Origin: Ensifer sp. BR816
Lineage (GTDB): Bacteria > Pseudomonadota > Alphaproteobacteria > Rhizobiales > Rhizobiaceae
Reading direction: 5' to 3'
DNA: 64,000 nt
Assembly: GCF_000378985.1 (NCBI RefSeq)
Contig: NZ_KB905370.1
Span: forward strand, 124,001 to 188,000
Shown: positions 42,931 to 52,619 of the stretch, piece after piece
Layout of the letters: each line of letters opens with the position of its first letter
Position numbering within the stretch: position 1 is the stretch's first letter
Translations under genes and position numbers: made by a program
The notes under the pieces: model-generated
The model's input: only the letters and a program-made list of their open reading frames with translations
What the model was told of the DNA's origin: nothing
Database searches by the model: none

Positions 42931-44040
42931 ATGGAGAGCGGACCGATCACTGGTCCGGTCCTGACCGATGGGGTCGCGGGTGAAACACACCCGCGCTCCG
43001 CCGATCTTTCCGGAATACCAGCAAAGCCCAACCCCGCCGCCACGGGTGAGAACGGCGGATCATTCTGGCGGCGTTTCATCTTTCGCCGCCCTCTCGTGGC
43101 GCTGATCCTTCAGCGCTTCGGCCTCAGCGTCGGCCTGCTCTTCGCCGTGTCGCTGATGATTTTCGGCGGCATCGAGGCGCTGCCCGGCGATTTCGCCACC
43201 ACCTATCTCGGCCAGTCGGCGACGCCGCAGGCGGTCGAGAACATCCGCAAGGATCTCGGCCTCGACAAGCCCTGGAGCGAGCGCTACCTCAGTTGGCTCG
43301 GCGGCGCCGTGACGGGTGACTTCGGCACCTCCTGGGCGAGCAAGAATTCGGTCAGCGAACAGATCGGCAACCGGCTCGGCAATTCGTTGTTCCTCGCCTT
43401 CTTCGCCGCAATCGTCTCAGTGCCGCTTGCTGTCGGCCTCGGCATGCTCGCGGTGCAGTTCCGCAATCGGCTACCGGACAAGATCATCAACGTGATATCG
43501 CTCGCGGCGATCTCGCTGCCGGAGTTCTTCATCGGCTATCTGCTGATCCTGTTCTTCGCCGTCCAACTGGGCGTCGCCACATTCCCGGCGACGGTCTATG
43601 ACAGCATGTCCTTCACCGAGCGGCTCTCGGCGATCGCCCTGCCCGTCGCGACCCTCGTGCTCGTCGTCCTCGCCCATATGATGCGCATGACGCGGGCGGC
43701 GATCCTCAACGTCATGTCTTCGGCCTATGTCGAGACTGCCGAACTCAAGGGTCTCGGCACCTTCCGCATCATCGCGCGCCATGCCGCGCCCAATGCCGTG
43801 GCACCGGTCATCAACGTCATCGCGCTGAACCTCGCCTACCTGGTGGTCGGCGTCGTCGTCGTCGAGGTCGTGTTCGTCTATCCCGGCATGGGGCAATACA
43901 TGGTCGACGCGGTGACGGTGCGCGACATGCCCGTCGTGCAGGCCTGCGGGCTGATCTTCGCGGCCTTCTACATCTTCCTCAACATGGCGGCCGACATTCT
44001 CGCCATTCTCGCCAACCCGAGACTGAGGCACCCGCGATGA
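42931..44040 (+). CDS. ABC transporter permease, DppB type
   Basis: 369 aa, longer than usual because a 50-residue hydrophilic leader (ESGPITGPVLTDGVAGET...) precedes the first membrane helix (LILQRFGLSVGLLFAVSLMI). The DppB hallmark LPGDFATTYLGQSATPQAVENIRKDLGLDKPW and the EAA region LKGLGTFRIIARHAAPNAVAP are present. Starts two bases after the binding-protein stop. Its stop overlaps the next start (ATGA). Confidence 0.92.
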   Translation: MESGPITGPVLTDGVAGETHPRSADLSGIPAKPNPAATGENGGSFWRRFIFRRPLVALILQRFGLSVGLLFAVSLMIFGGIEALPGDFATTYLGQSATPQAVENIRKDLGLDKPWSERYLSWLGGAVTGDFGTSWASKNSVSEQIGNRLGNSLFLAFFAAIVSVPLAVGLGMLAVQFRNRLPDKIINVISLAAISLPEFFIGYLLILFFAVQLGVATFPATVYDSMSFTERLSAIALPVATLVLVVLAHMMRMTRAAILNVMSSAYVETAELKGLGTFRIIARHAAPNAVAPVINVIALNLAYLVVGVVVVEVVFVYPGMGQYMVDAVTVRDMPVVQACGLIFAAFYIFLNMAADILAILANPRLRHPR

Positions 44041-44864
44041 ATCTAAGAGCAATCCCCATCAGCGCCTGGATCGGCATCGCCGGTATAGCGCTGGCAATTG
44101 TCTGCGCGCTCTTTGCCCCCCTCCTCGCCCCCTTCGGCGAAACGGACGTCGTCGGCGAGATCTGGATGCCGGCCGGCGGCGAATTCCTGCTCGGCACCGA
44201 CAATCTCGGGCGCGACCTGCTGTCGCGTCTGATCTATGGCGCCCGCACCACCATTTTCGTGGCGCTGGCGGCGACTCTGATCTCCTTCGCGCTTGGCATG
44301 ATCCTGAGCTTCACGGCGGCCGTCACCGGCGGCTTCGTCGACCAGCTGTTCTCGCGCTTCAACGACCTGATGATGGCGGTCCCGACGCTGATCTTCGCCC
44401 TCGTCGTGCTCGCGGTCCTCCCGCAGCATCTCTGGATCCTGATCCTGGTGATGGCCGTGCTCGATTCCACCCGCGTCTTCCGCATCGGCCGCGCCGTCGC
44501 ACTCGACGTCGCGGTGATGGAATTCGTCGAGGCGGCACGGCTCCGCGGCGAAGGCAGCATGTGGATCATCTTCCGGGAGATCCTGCCGAACACGCTGTCG
44601 CCACTGCTTGCCGAATTCGGCCTGCGCTTCGCCTTCTCGATCCTGTTTCTCTCCACCCTCTCCTTCCTCGGCCTCGGCATTCAGCCGCCGGCTGCCGATT
44701 GGGGCGGCATGGTCAAGGACAACAAGGACGGGATCATCTTCGGCATCTCGGCCGCTCTCGTGCCGGGCGCCGCGATCGCAACGCTCGCCATCTGCGTCAA
44801 CCTCGTCGTCGATTGGCTGATGAAGCGCACCTCGAGCCTGAAAGGAGGGCGCGGCGATGCCTGA
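44037..44864 (+). CDS. ABC transporter permease, DppC type
   Basis: 275 aa. The short N-terminal helix SAWIGIAGIALAIVCALFAPLLAPF is followed by HxLGTDNLGRDLLSRLIYGART-type sequence (FLLGTDNLGRDLLSRLIYGA) typical of DppC. The EAA motif lies in VEAARLRGEGSMWIIFREILPNT. Overlaps the upstream permease and the downstream ATPase by a few bases, giving coupled translation. Confidence 0.93.
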   Translation: MNLRAIPISAWIGIAGIALAIVCALFAPLLAPFGETDVVGEIWMPAGGEFLLGTDNLGRDLLSRLIYGARTTIFVALAATLISFALGMILSFTAAVTGGFVDQLFSRFNDLMMAVPTLIFALVVLAVLPQHLWILILVMAVLDSTRVFRIGRAVALDVAVMEFVEAARLRGEGSMWIIFREILPNTLSPLLAEFGLRFAFSILFLSTLSFLGLGIQPPAADWGGMVKDNKDGIIFGISAALVPGAAIATLAICVNLVVDWLMKRTSSLKGGRGDA

Positions 44865-46488
44865 TCTGCTTTCCGTCAAGAACCTGAAGATCGAGGCGAC
44901 AAGCTATCCGCCGGGCGAGCCGCCGAAAGTGGTGACGCTCGTCGAAGGCGTCTCCTTCAATGTCGAAAAGGGCAAGGTGCTGGGCCTCATCGGTGAATCC
45001 GGCGCCGGCAAATCGACGATCGGCCTTTCGGCGCTTGCCTATGGCCGCGGCGGCGTGCGGATCACCGGCGGCGAGGTGCTGCTCAATGGCCGCGATATCC
45101 TGAAGCTCGACCGCAGCGGCATCAATTCGGTTCGCGGATGCCATGTCTGCTATGTCGCCCAATCCGCCGCGGCTGCCTTCAACCCGGCGCACAAGCTCGG
45201 CGACCAGGTGATCGAGGCGTCGCTCCGCCACGGCATCATGTCGAAAGAGGACGCGAAGAAGCGCGCACTCTATCTCTTCCGGGTGCTGGGCCTTCCCAAT
45301 CCGGAAAGCTTTGGCGAGCGCTATCCGCACCAAGTCTCGGGCGGCCAATTGCAGCGCGCCATGACCGCCATGGCGCTTTGCCCCAATCCGGAACTGATCG
45401 TCTTCGACGAGCCGACGACGGCGCTCGACGTTACGACGCAGATCGACGTGCTCGCGGCGATCAAGCACGCCATCGAAGAGACCCATACGGCAGCGCTCTA
45501 TATCACCCACGATCTCGCCGTGGTCGCCCAGATCTCCGACGACATCATGGTGCTTCGCCAGGGCAAGACCGTCGAATACGGCACCACCAAGCAGGTGATC
45601 GAGGCACCGAAGGAGGACTATACGAGAGCGCTCGTCAGCGTCCGGCAGGCCAAGCGCGACGAAGCCCCGGACCAGTCCGGCACGCTCCTCAAGATCGAGC
45701 GTGTCCACGCGGGCTATTCGAACGGCTTCAAGGTGCTGCACGACGTATCGATGCACCTGCCGAAGGGCCAGACGCTGGCGATCGTCGGCGAATCCGGTTC
45801 CGGCAAATCGACACTGGCCCGCGTCATCACCGGGCTCCTGCCGCCGAGCGAAGGCCGGATCGTCTTCGACGGAAAGGAGTTGCCGAAGGCGCTGAAGGGC
45901 CGGTCCAACGAGGAACTGCGCCGTATCCAGATGATCTACCAGATGGCCGACACGGCCATGAATCCGCGGCAGACGGTGCGCGACATTGTCGGCCGGCCAC
46001 TCTCCTTCTATTTCGGCATGCACGGAGCCAAGAAAACCGAACGCGTCGGCGAACTGCTCGACCAGATCGAGATGGGGTCACGCTTCCTCGATCGCTATCC
46101 GGCCGAACTCTCCGGTGGCCAGAAGCAGCGCGTCGCGATCGCCCGGGCGCTCGCCGCCAGGCCGGAGCTCATCCTCTGCGACGAGCCGACCTCTGCGCTC
46201 GACCCGCTGGTCGCCGAAGGCATTCTGAATCTGCTTATGAAGCTGCAGGAGGAAACCGCTGTTTCCTATGTGTTTATCACTCACGACATCGCCATCGTCC
46301 GGGCGATCGCCGACTCGGTCGCCGTGATGCATCGCGGCCGGCTGGTGCGCTTTGGGCCGAAGTCGAAAGTGCTCTCGCCGCCTTTCGACGATTATACCGA
46401 CCTGCTCTTGAAATCGGTTCCGGAAATGGAGATCGGCTGGCTCGAACGGGTGCTGAAGACCCGGCGCATGGAGAGCGCCGGCAATTGA
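44857..46488 (+). CDS. Fused dual-ATPase subunit of the Dpp-type importer (DppD-DppF)
   Basis: 543 aa containing two complete ATPase domains. The first has Walker A GESGAGKST at about 46-54, signature VSGGQLQRAM and Walker B LIVFDEPTTALD. The second has GESGSGKST near 310, signature LSGGQKQRVAIARAL and LILCDEPTSALD. The fusion of the DppD-like and DppF-like subunits explains why no separate second ATPase gene is present. It starts within the end of the DppC-type gene. Confidence 0.94.
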   Translation: MPDLLSVKNLKIEATSYPPGEPPKVVTLVEGVSFNVEKGKVLGLIGESGAGKSTIGLSALAYGRGGVRITGGEVLLNGRDILKLDRSGINSVRGCHVCYVAQSAAAAFNPAHKLGDQVIEASLRHGIMSKEDAKKRALYLFRVLGLPNPESFGERYPHQVSGGQLQRAMTAMALCPNPELIVFDEPTTALDVTTQIDVLAAIKHAIEETHTAALYITHDLAVVAQISDDIMVLRQGKTVEYGTTKQVIEAPKEDYTRALVSVRQAKRDEAPDQSGTLLKIERVHAGYSNGFKVLHDVSMHLPKGQTLAIVGESGSGKSTLARVITGLLPPSEGRIVFDGKELPKALKGRSNEELRRIQMIYQMADTAMNPRQTVRDIVGRPLSFYFGMHGAKKTERVGELLDQIEMGSRFLDRYPAELSGGQKQRVAIARALAARPELILCDEPTSALDPLVAEGILNLLMKLQEETAVSYVFITHDIAIVRAIADSVAVMHRGRLVRFGPKSKVLSPPFDDYTDLLLKSVPEMEIGWLERVLKTRRMESAGN

Positions 46489-46572
46489 TCGGGATGCGGG
46501 GCGGCGCGTTCGCCCCGCACGTCCCCCCGCCCGCAGATCGCTCACGCGCTACAAAAATCTGGAGAAACAATC

Positions 46573-48576
46573 GTGTCCGATCGCAACTTCACCGTCATCG
46601 AGAACGAATGGATTACGCTGAAGGACGGAACCCGGCTGGCGGCGCGCATCTGGATGCCGGAGGGCACCGAGCAGCATCCAGTCCCGGCGGTGCTTGAATA
46701 TCTGCCCTATCGCAAGCGCGACGGCACCTGCGCCCGCGATGAGTCCACCTATCCGGTGTTCGCCGCGGCCGGCATTGCCGGCGTTCGCGTCGATATCCGC
46801 GGCTCCGGCGAATCAGAAGGTGTGATCGACGGCGAATATACGCCGCGCGAACTCTCCGACGGCTGCGAGATAATCGAATGGATCGCTGCCCAGCCCTGGT
46901 CGAACGGCAGGGTCGGGATGATGGGCATCTCCTGGGGCGGCTTCAACTGCCTGCAGGTGGCGGCTTTGAAGCCGCCGGCGCTAAAGGCCGTCATTTCGAT
47001 CGCCTCGACCGTCGACCGCTACAATGACGACATCCACTACAAGAACGGCTGCCATCTCTCGGCGCAGCTTTCCTGGGCAGCGACCATGCTCGCCTATCAG
47101 TCGCGCTCGCCCGATCCGGAGCTCGTCGGCGAGCGCTGGAAAGAAATGTGGCTAGAGCGGCTGGAGAACGAACCGTTTTTCCTGGAGGAGTGGCTCGAGC
47201 ACCAGCGCCGCGACGATTTTTGGCGCCACGGCTCAATTGCCGAGGACTTCGAAGGTTTCCCGGTGCCCGCTCTCGTGATCGCCGGCTGGGCGGACGGCTA
47301 CCGCAATACGCCGATCAAGGCGATCGAGGGCCTCGGCGACAGGGCCAAGGCGCTGATCGGACCCTGGGTTCACAAATACCCGCATTTCGCCTGGCCGAAG
47401 CCGCGGGCGGATTTTCACAGCGAGGCGATCCGCTGGTGGAACCGCTGGCTGCGCAACGAAACGAACAACGCAGAACGGTTGCCACAAATGCGGGCCTATA
47501 TCCTCGACGGTCCGAAGCCGGCATTGAGGCGGAACGAGGATCCGGGCCGCTGGATCGCCAAGGACGCGTGGAACGCACCCGAGATGCAGACCTTTGCGGT
47601 TTCGCGCGAGGGCAGCCTGGTGGCCGGCACCTCGGCGAAGCGAGGGGTCGGCGACATCTATATCCGCTCGCCGCTCGATACCGGCACGGCCGCCGGCGAA
47701 TATTTCACGCTGAAGCCGGATGCCGAGATGGCTGGCGACCAGCGTATCGACGATGCGGGTTCCCTCACCTTCGACAGCCATCCGCTGCTCGAGGCGGAGG
47801 ACTATCTTGGGCAGCCGGTCGTCAGTGTTGAGGTCTCGTGCAGGGCCGCTACCGCCAACCTCGTCGCACGCCTCGTCGATATCCATCCGGACGGCACGGC
47901 GACGCGCGTCGCTTTCGGCGTCCTCAACCTGGCGCACCGCAACGGCAATGCGAAGCCGATGCCGATGCCGATGCAAAAGAACCACAAGACACGCATCACG
48001 CTGGTGCTCGATGCCTGCGGCTATCGCTTCCGTGCCGGTCATCGTATCCGGCTGTCGCTGTCGACCTCCTACTGGCCGATGATCCTGCCGGCGCCGACCG
48101 ATCCCGGGCTGACGATCGATACCGCCAGCCTGTCGCTATCGCTGCCGCTTCTCGGCGAACACCGCGAAATCGTCGTGCCGCAGCCGGCGAATCCGGACCC
48201 GCTGCCAAGCTATATCCAGCACACGCCCCCGAACACGCGCCGCAGCGTCGAGCGCGACCTGGCGAAGGGTGTAACGCACTATCGGATCTACGAGGACACC
48301 GGCCTCGTCGAGCATCCCGACACCGGCAATGCGACGCAGGATATCCGCGATGAAACCTGGTCGATCGCGCCCAACGATCCACATTCGATGACCGGCCTTT
48401 CGACATGGACCTGCGTCGCCAGGCGCGGCGAGCAGTCGCTGAAGACCGTCTCGACCTCCCGGCTCGGCTGTACCGAAACCGAGTGGATCACCTCGGCCAG
48501 GGTCGAGGCTTTCGAGGGCGAGGAAAAGATCTTCGAAAAGGCCTTCGAGAAGCGGATCAGACGCGATTTGATGTGA
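46573..48576 (+). CDS. CocE/NonD family hydrolase
   Basis: 667-aa alpha/beta hydrolase. N-terminal catalytic domain with RKRDGTCARDESTYPVF, VDIRGSGESEG, nucleophile elbow MGISWGGF (Ser120) and the family cap region. The C-terminal jelly-roll domain (about 350-560) is typical of CocE/X-Pro dipeptidyl-peptidase S15 enzymes. There is no signal peptide, so it is cytoplasmic. GTG start with GGAG eight bases upstream. Its place behind the Dpp-type importer suggests it cleaves the imported compound: a peptide or an ester such as an acylcarnitine. Confidence 0.88.
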   Translation: MSDRNFTVIENEWITLKDGTRLAARIWMPEGTEQHPVPAVLEYLPYRKRDGTCARDESTYPVFAAAGIAGVRVDIRGSGESEGVIDGEYTPRELSDGCEIIEWIAAQPWSNGRVGMMGISWGGFNCLQVAALKPPALKAVISIASTVDRYNDDIHYKNGCHLSAQLSWAATMLAYQSRSPDPELVGERWKEMWLERLENEPFFLEEWLEHQRRDDFWRHGSIAEDFEGFPVPALVIAGWADGYRNTPIKAIEGLGDRAKALIGPWVHKYPHFAWPKPRADFHSEAIRWWNRWLRNETNNAERLPQMRAYILDGPKPALRRNEDPGRWIAKDAWNAPEMQTFAVSREGSLVAGTSAKRGVGDIYIRSPLDTGTAAGEYFTLKPDAEMAGDQRIDDAGSLTFDSHPLLEAEDYLGQPVVSVEVSCRAATANLVARLVDIHPDGTATRVAFGVLNLAHRNGNAKPMPMPMQKNHKTRITLVLDACGYRFRAGHRIRLSLSTSYWPMILPAPTDPGLTIDTASLSLSLPLLGEHREIVVPQPANPDPLPSYIQHTPPNTRRSVERDLAKGVTHYRIYEDTGLVEHPDTGNATQDIRDETWSIAPNDPHSMTGLSTWTCVARRGEQSLKTVSTSRLGCTETEWITSARVEAFEGEEKIFEKAFEKRIRRDLM

Positions 48577-48606
48577 GTAAATTGGCCCGCATAGAGCGCG
48601 CATCAT

Positions 48607-48745
48607 GCCCCTCATCCCGCCGCCGCGACCTTCTCCCCGCATGCGGGGAGAAGGGACTCGCTGAGACCGCTCGGTCACGGCGTGGCGACCGCGACAGTGC
48701 CCCTCTCCCCGTCGTTACGGGGAAAGGGCTAGGGTGAGGGGCAAA
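48607..48745. repeat. RIME-like repeat between CocE and ACT genes
   Basis: Begins GCCCCTCATCCCGCCGCCGCG and ends AGGGTGAGGGGCAAAG, with stems CCTTCTCCCCGC / GCGGGGAGAAGG and a second CCCCTCTCCCCGTCG / GGGGAAAGGG hairpin. The 3' end abuts the ACT gene stop. Confidence 0.85.
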
Positions 48746-48746
48746 G

Positions 48747-49160
48747 TCACTGAATTCCGTTGTTCTCGCGGCTCAATTCCCGCAACGCCTCGAGCGCCCG
48801 GTCCGCATCCGCCGCCGGCACGAAGATATGGTCGTGATGAAAGGCCGCGACGACATTGGCGCTGATGCCATCGCGCGTCAGCGCTGCCGAGACGGCGGCA
48901 GTCAGGCCGACGGCTTCGAGCGCCGAATGAACACAGAGCGTGATGAGCCGCAAGACGGGTCCGTAGGACAGACCGGCGGCGTCGGCCCTTGACCGTTCGA
49001 GGATCAGCGTCAAGCCCTCCGCTTCGCGGAAGGTGCCGATCGGTGCAAGCGATAGCCACGAGCCCGCATCGCCCTCGACCGCGCAGTAGACATATTCGGC
49101 CTCACGCAGCACCGGCTTCATCCCCGCCAGCAGACGCTGAAGGTCCGTCTCTCCGCTCAT
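48747..49160 (-). CDS. ACT domain-containing protein
   Basis: 137 aa, essentially two tandem ACT-like folds. The first half (about 1-65) reads REAEYVYCAVEGDAGSWLSLAPIGTFREAEGLTLILE, and the second reads LRLITLCVHSALEAVGLTAAVSAALTRDGISANVVAAFHHDHIFVPAADADRALEAL. Similar small proteins bind amino acids, but no enzyme partner is known to me. It starts three bases after the stop of the upstream HSL-type hydrolase, so they share a transcript. Confidence 0.85.
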   Translation of the reverse strand: MSGETDLQRLLAGMKPVLREAEYVYCAVEGDAGSWLSLAPIGTFREAEGLTLILERSRADAAGLSYGPVLRLITLCVHSALEAVGLTAAVSAALTRDGISANVVAAFHHDHIFVPAADADRALEALRELSRENNGIQ

Positions 49161-49163
49161 CGC

Positions 49164-50087
49164 TCAAACGCTCCCGACCAGCCGCGCCACGCCGTCGACG
49201 AGACGGCGGAATCCTTCCCGCGCACCGGAGCTCATATGCCGTGCCCTCAGCCAGGCATGGATCATCTGCGGTTCCTCGCGAAAGGTGACATCGACGCCCG
49301 CCTCTACGAGCCGCGCCGCATAGATCCGCGCATCGTCCCGCAACGGGTCGAAGTGCGCAGCCGTGATATAGGCCGGCGGCAATCCGGAGAGTGCATTCGC
49401 CCTCAATGGGTGCGCAAAGACGCTGTCTGCAGGCGCTTGCAGCACCTTTCGATAATAGCCGACATCCGCGGTCGAAAGCCCCGGCGCATCGGCCATCTCG
49501 GCATAGGAGCCGCTGACGAGATCGCCGCCGAGGCCCGGATAGATCAATACCTGGCCGACGATTCCGGAAAGCCCCTCGGCCATGGCCTTGAGCACGAGGC
49601 CGGCTGCGAGATTGCCGCCGGCACTGTCGCCGACAGCAACGAGCGGCCGCCCATCGGCAAGGAGGCTTGCGAGCACGGCGAAACAATCGTCGAAAGCCGC
49701 CGGCCAGACATGCTCGGGCGCCAGCCGATAGTCCACCGAGATCAGCTCGGCCCGCGCTCCATGCGCAAGCTCGGCACAGATCGCGTCATGGCTTTCGAGC
49801 GAGCCGACGACGAAGCCGCCGCCATGGATATAGAGCACGCGCACCGCGGTCGCGACCTCCGCCGGTCGATAGTGTCGGATCGGAATCCGCCCGGCCAAGA
49901 GTTCGTCGCGCCTTGTCAGCCCCGCCGGAGACGCCGCGTCGAACTCCGCGCACAGCGCATCATACCATCGCCGCTGCTGCTCGATCGAAGCGTTCACGGC
50001 GTCAGCCGGATAAAACGCCTCACAACGTTCGTGAAAGGCGAGAATGCCGGGCTCCGTCGGCATCGGTCTTGATCGTCTCGAATCCAT
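49164..50087 (-). CDS. HSL-type alpha/beta hydrolase (carboxylesterase)
   Basis: 307 aa. The oxyanion-hole motif LYIHGGGFVVGSLESHD, nucleophile motif VGDSAGGNLAAG (Ser155), and a C-terminal acid/His pair (PLRDDAR, QMIHAWL) mark the hormone-sensitive-lipase family IV. No signal peptide. I start at the ATG at 50087 behind GGGAGCGCAGG. It is divergent from a LysR regulator across 120 bp. The substrate is unknown; short-chain esters are usual for the family. Confidence 0.87.
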   Translation of the reverse strand: MDSRRSRPMPTEPGILAFHERCEAFYPADAVNASIEQQRRWYDALCAEFDAASPAGLTRRDELLAGRIPIRHYRPAEVATAVRVLYIHGGGFVVGSLESHDAICAELAHGARAELISVDYRLAPEHVWPAAFDDCFAVLASLLADGRPLVAVGDSAGGNLAAGLVLKAMAEGLSGIVGQVLIYPGLGGDLVSGSYAEMADAPGLSTADVGYYRKVLQAPADSVFAHPLRANALSGLPPAYITAAHFDPLRDDARIYAARLVEAGVDVTFREEPQMIHAWLRARHMSSGAREGFRRLVDGVARLVGSV

Positions 50088-50207
50088 CCTGCGCTCCCTC
50101 GAGCCCACCTTAGCACCGTCCAGCCGTGACGCACGGGCAAATGCGCCAAGTCATGGCGCTGCATCGGCCGGCTTGCCATCCGCTTGTCGCCCGGTGTTAA
50201 TTCGCTC

Positions 50208-51116
50208 ATGGCATTCACACTCCGGCAATTGCAGTATTTCGTCGCCGTCGCCGAACAGGGGACCGTCACCCGCGCGGCGCAGAATCTGTCGATCTCGCAG
50301 TCCTCGATCACCGAAGCGATCAAGGAACTGGAGACCGATCTCGGCGTCGAGCTTTTCGACCGGCATCCGCGCGGCCTTTCGATCACCCACAACGGCCACC
50401 AGTTCCTCCGTCATGCGACGAAAATCCTCGCCGACGTTTCGGATGCGCGGCGCAGTTTTGCCGACAGCCGCGAGGAACGCGGCGGCAAGCTCAATCTCGG
50501 CGTCACCTCGCTGGTCGCCGGCTACGTGCTTTCCGACCTGCTCGCCCGCTATCGCCGCGCCTGCCCGGGTGTCGAGGTCAGCGCCATCGAGGACAACGGC
50601 TCCTATCTCGAGCACCTGCTGATCGGCGGCGAGCTCGATGTCGCCGTGATGGTGATCTCCAACCTCCGCGATCGCATGGCGCTGCAGGCGGAAATCCTCG
50701 AAACTTCGCCCTATCGGCTCTGGCTGCCGATCGGCCACCCGCTCGTCAGCGCCGACATCATCTCGGTCGAGGATATCGCCAAGGAGCCGCTCATCATGCT
50801 GACGGTGGACGAGATCGAGGAAAACACCGGCAAGCTGCTCTCGGCGCTCGGTGCGCGCCCGCATGTCGCCTTCCGTACCCGCTCGGTGGAGGCGGTCAGA
50901 AGCCTCGTCGCAACCGGCGCCGGGATCGCGCTTTTGCCGGACCTCGTCTATCGCCCCTGGTCGCTCGAAGGTGATCGGATCGAAAGCCGCGACGTCTCCG
51001 GCGCGTTGCCGGTGGTGCAGGTCGGCATGGTCTGGCGCAAAGGGTCGAGCCTGCCGCAGTCGGCGCGCGACTTCGTCGGCATCGCCGAAGCCTTGCGCAG
51101 TGCACGTCCCCGCTAG
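50208..51116 (+). CDS. LysR-family transcriptional regulator
   Basis: 302 aa. HTH at about 3-62 (FTLRQLQYFVAVAEQGTVTRAAQNLSIS...SSITEAIKELETDLGVELFDR), then the LysR substrate-binding domain (about 90-290, ending GIALLPDLVYRPWSLEGDRIES). I chose the ATG at 50208 because LysR proteins begin a few residues before this motif. It lies between the divergent HSL-type hydrolase and the polyamine importer, and could control either or both. No clear T-N11-A box was picked out in the 120-bp gap. Confidence 0.9.
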   Translation: MAFTLRQLQYFVAVAEQGTVTRAAQNLSISQSSITEAIKELETDLGVELFDRHPRGLSITHNGHQFLRHATKILADVSDARRSFADSREERGGKLNLGVTSLVAGYVLSDLLARYRRACPGVEVSAIEDNGSYLEHLLIGGELDVAVMVISNLRDRMALQAEILETSPYRLWLPIGHPLVSADIISVEDIAKEPLIMLTVDEIEENTGKLLSALGARPHVAFRTRSVEAVRSLVATGAGIALLPDLVYRPWSLEGDRIESRDVSGALPVVQVGMVWRKGSSLPQSARDFVGIAEALRSARPR

Positions 51117-51256
51117 CTCCCTTCCTTCCTTATGCGGCGATATCGGGAAAACCGATAGCGGCATTCTGATTAATGAATTTGCGAATACGGAGAAATAGAG
51201 GCACGCTTCATCCCAGGGAACAAGTCCGCGCAACGGCAGAAACTGGGGAGACTTCA

Positions 51257-52417
51257 ATGAAGCAGATGTTGAAATCCTGCACGGCGCTCACCCTTTCGCT
51301 TGGCCTCGTCGTCCCTGCGCTCGCGCAGGAGCCGCTGAAGGAACTCGGCCAGGGGGAAGGCGAACTCTCGATCGTCGCCTGGCCCGGTTACATCGAGCGT
51401 GGTGAGACCGACAAGAGCTACGACTGGGTCACCGAATTCGAGAAAAAAACCGGTTGCAAGGTCAGCGTAAAGACCGCCGCCACCTCCGACGAAATGGTGG
51501 CGCTGATGAACGAAGGCGGCTTCGACCTCGTCACCGCGTCCGGCGACGCCTCGCTTCGACTGGTGGCCGGCAAGCGCGTCCAGCCGATCAATACAGCCCT
51601 CATTCCGAGCTGGAAGACAATCGACGAGCGCATGCAGAACGCGCCCTGGCACACGGCCAACGACGTCCACTATGGCACGCCCTACGTCTGGGGGCCGAAC
51701 GTGCTGATGTTCAACACGGAAGCTTTCAAGGGTCAGCCGCCGAAAAGCTGGAACGTCGTCTTCGAGGAGATGACGCTGCCGGATGGCAAGTCCAACAAGG
51801 GCCGCGTCCAAGCCTATGACGGTCCGATCCATGTTGCCGACGCGGCCAACTACCTGATGGCCCACAAGCCCGATCTCGGCATCAAGGATCCGTACGAACT
51901 CAACGAGGACCAGTACAAGGCGGCACTCGACCTGCTTCGCGTTCAGCGCACGCTGGTCGGCCGCTATTGGCACGATGCGATGATCCAGATCGACGACTTC
52001 AAGAACGAAGGCGTCGTCGCCTCCGGGTCCTGGCCGTTCCAAGTCAACCTGATGCATGCCGAAAAGCTGCCGATCTCCTCGGTCATTCCCGAAGAAGGCG
52101 TGACGGGCTGGGCGGATACGACCATGCTGCACGCCGAGAGCGAGCATCCCAACTGCGCCTATATGTGGATGGAGCACTCGCTTTCGCCGAAGGTGCAGGG
52201 CGACGTCTCTGCCTGGTTTGGGGCCAATCCCTCCGTGGGCGCCGCCTGCAAGGGCAACGAGCTCCTGACCGACGAGGGCTGCGCGACCAACGGCTACAAC
52301 GACTTCGATAAGGTCAAGTTCTGGAAGACGCCGGTCGCGAAATGCGCGAGCCAGAGCGAATGCGTGCCCTATCACCGCTGGGTCTCCGACTATATCGGCG
52401 TGATCGGCGGACGGTAA
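51257..52417 (+). CDS. Polyamine-type ABC transporter substrate-binding protein (YdcS-like)
   Basis: 386 aa. Signal peptide (LKSCTALTLSLGLVVPALAQ), then ELSIVAWPGYIERGETDKSYDWVTEFEKKTG and FDLVTASGDASLRLVAG, as in YdcS. The C-terminus contains CASQSECVPYHRW. The ATG at 51257 has GGGGAG seven bases upstream. Together with the ATPase, two permeases and gamma-aminobutyraldehyde dehydrogenase it reproduces the E. coli ydcSTUV-patD order. Putrescine or a related amine is therefore the best guess for the ligand. Confidence 0.9.
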   Translation: MKQMLKSCTALTLSLGLVVPALAQEPLKELGQGEGELSIVAWPGYIERGETDKSYDWVTEFEKKTGCKVSVKTAATSDEMVALMNEGGFDLVTASGDASLRLVAGKRVQPINTALIPSWKTIDERMQNAPWHTANDVHYGTPYVWGPNVLMFNTEAFKGQPPKSWNVVFEEMTLPDGKSNKGRVQAYDGPIHVADAANYLMAHKPDLGIKDPYELNEDQYKAALDLLRVQRTLVGRYWHDAMIQIDDFKNEGVVASGSWPFQVNLMHAEKLPISSVIPEEGVTGWADTTMLHAESEHPNCAYMWMEHSLSPKVQGDVSAWFGANPSVGAACKGNELLTDEGCATNGYNDFDKVKFWKTPVAKCASQSECVPYHRWVSDYIGVIGGR

Positions 52418-52429
52418 GCCGGCCGCTTT

Positions 52430-52600
52430 CCCTCCCCCTTGTGGGGAGGGTGGCCCAAAGGGCCGGGAGGGGTTTTTGCAACGAATCCCCTCCCCAACCC
52501 TCCCCACGAGGGGGAGGGAGTTAGTCCCGTATGCCGCACCGGCCGCAGGTCCCCTTTTCCCCGCCCGCGTGGAGAAGGTCGCGGCAGCGGGATGAAGGGC
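52430..52600. repeat. RIME-like inverted pair plus a third unit
   Basis: CCCTCCCCCTTGTGGGGAGGG (52430-52450) continues into TGGCCCAAAGGGCC, ending at 52472. The partial inverted copy is at 52487-52518, and a third, different unit ends GCGGCAGCGGGATGAAGGGC at 52600. It lies between the binding-protein and ATPase genes. Confidence 0.85.
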
Positions 52601-52619
52601 TAGTTTCTGGAGCATTTCC

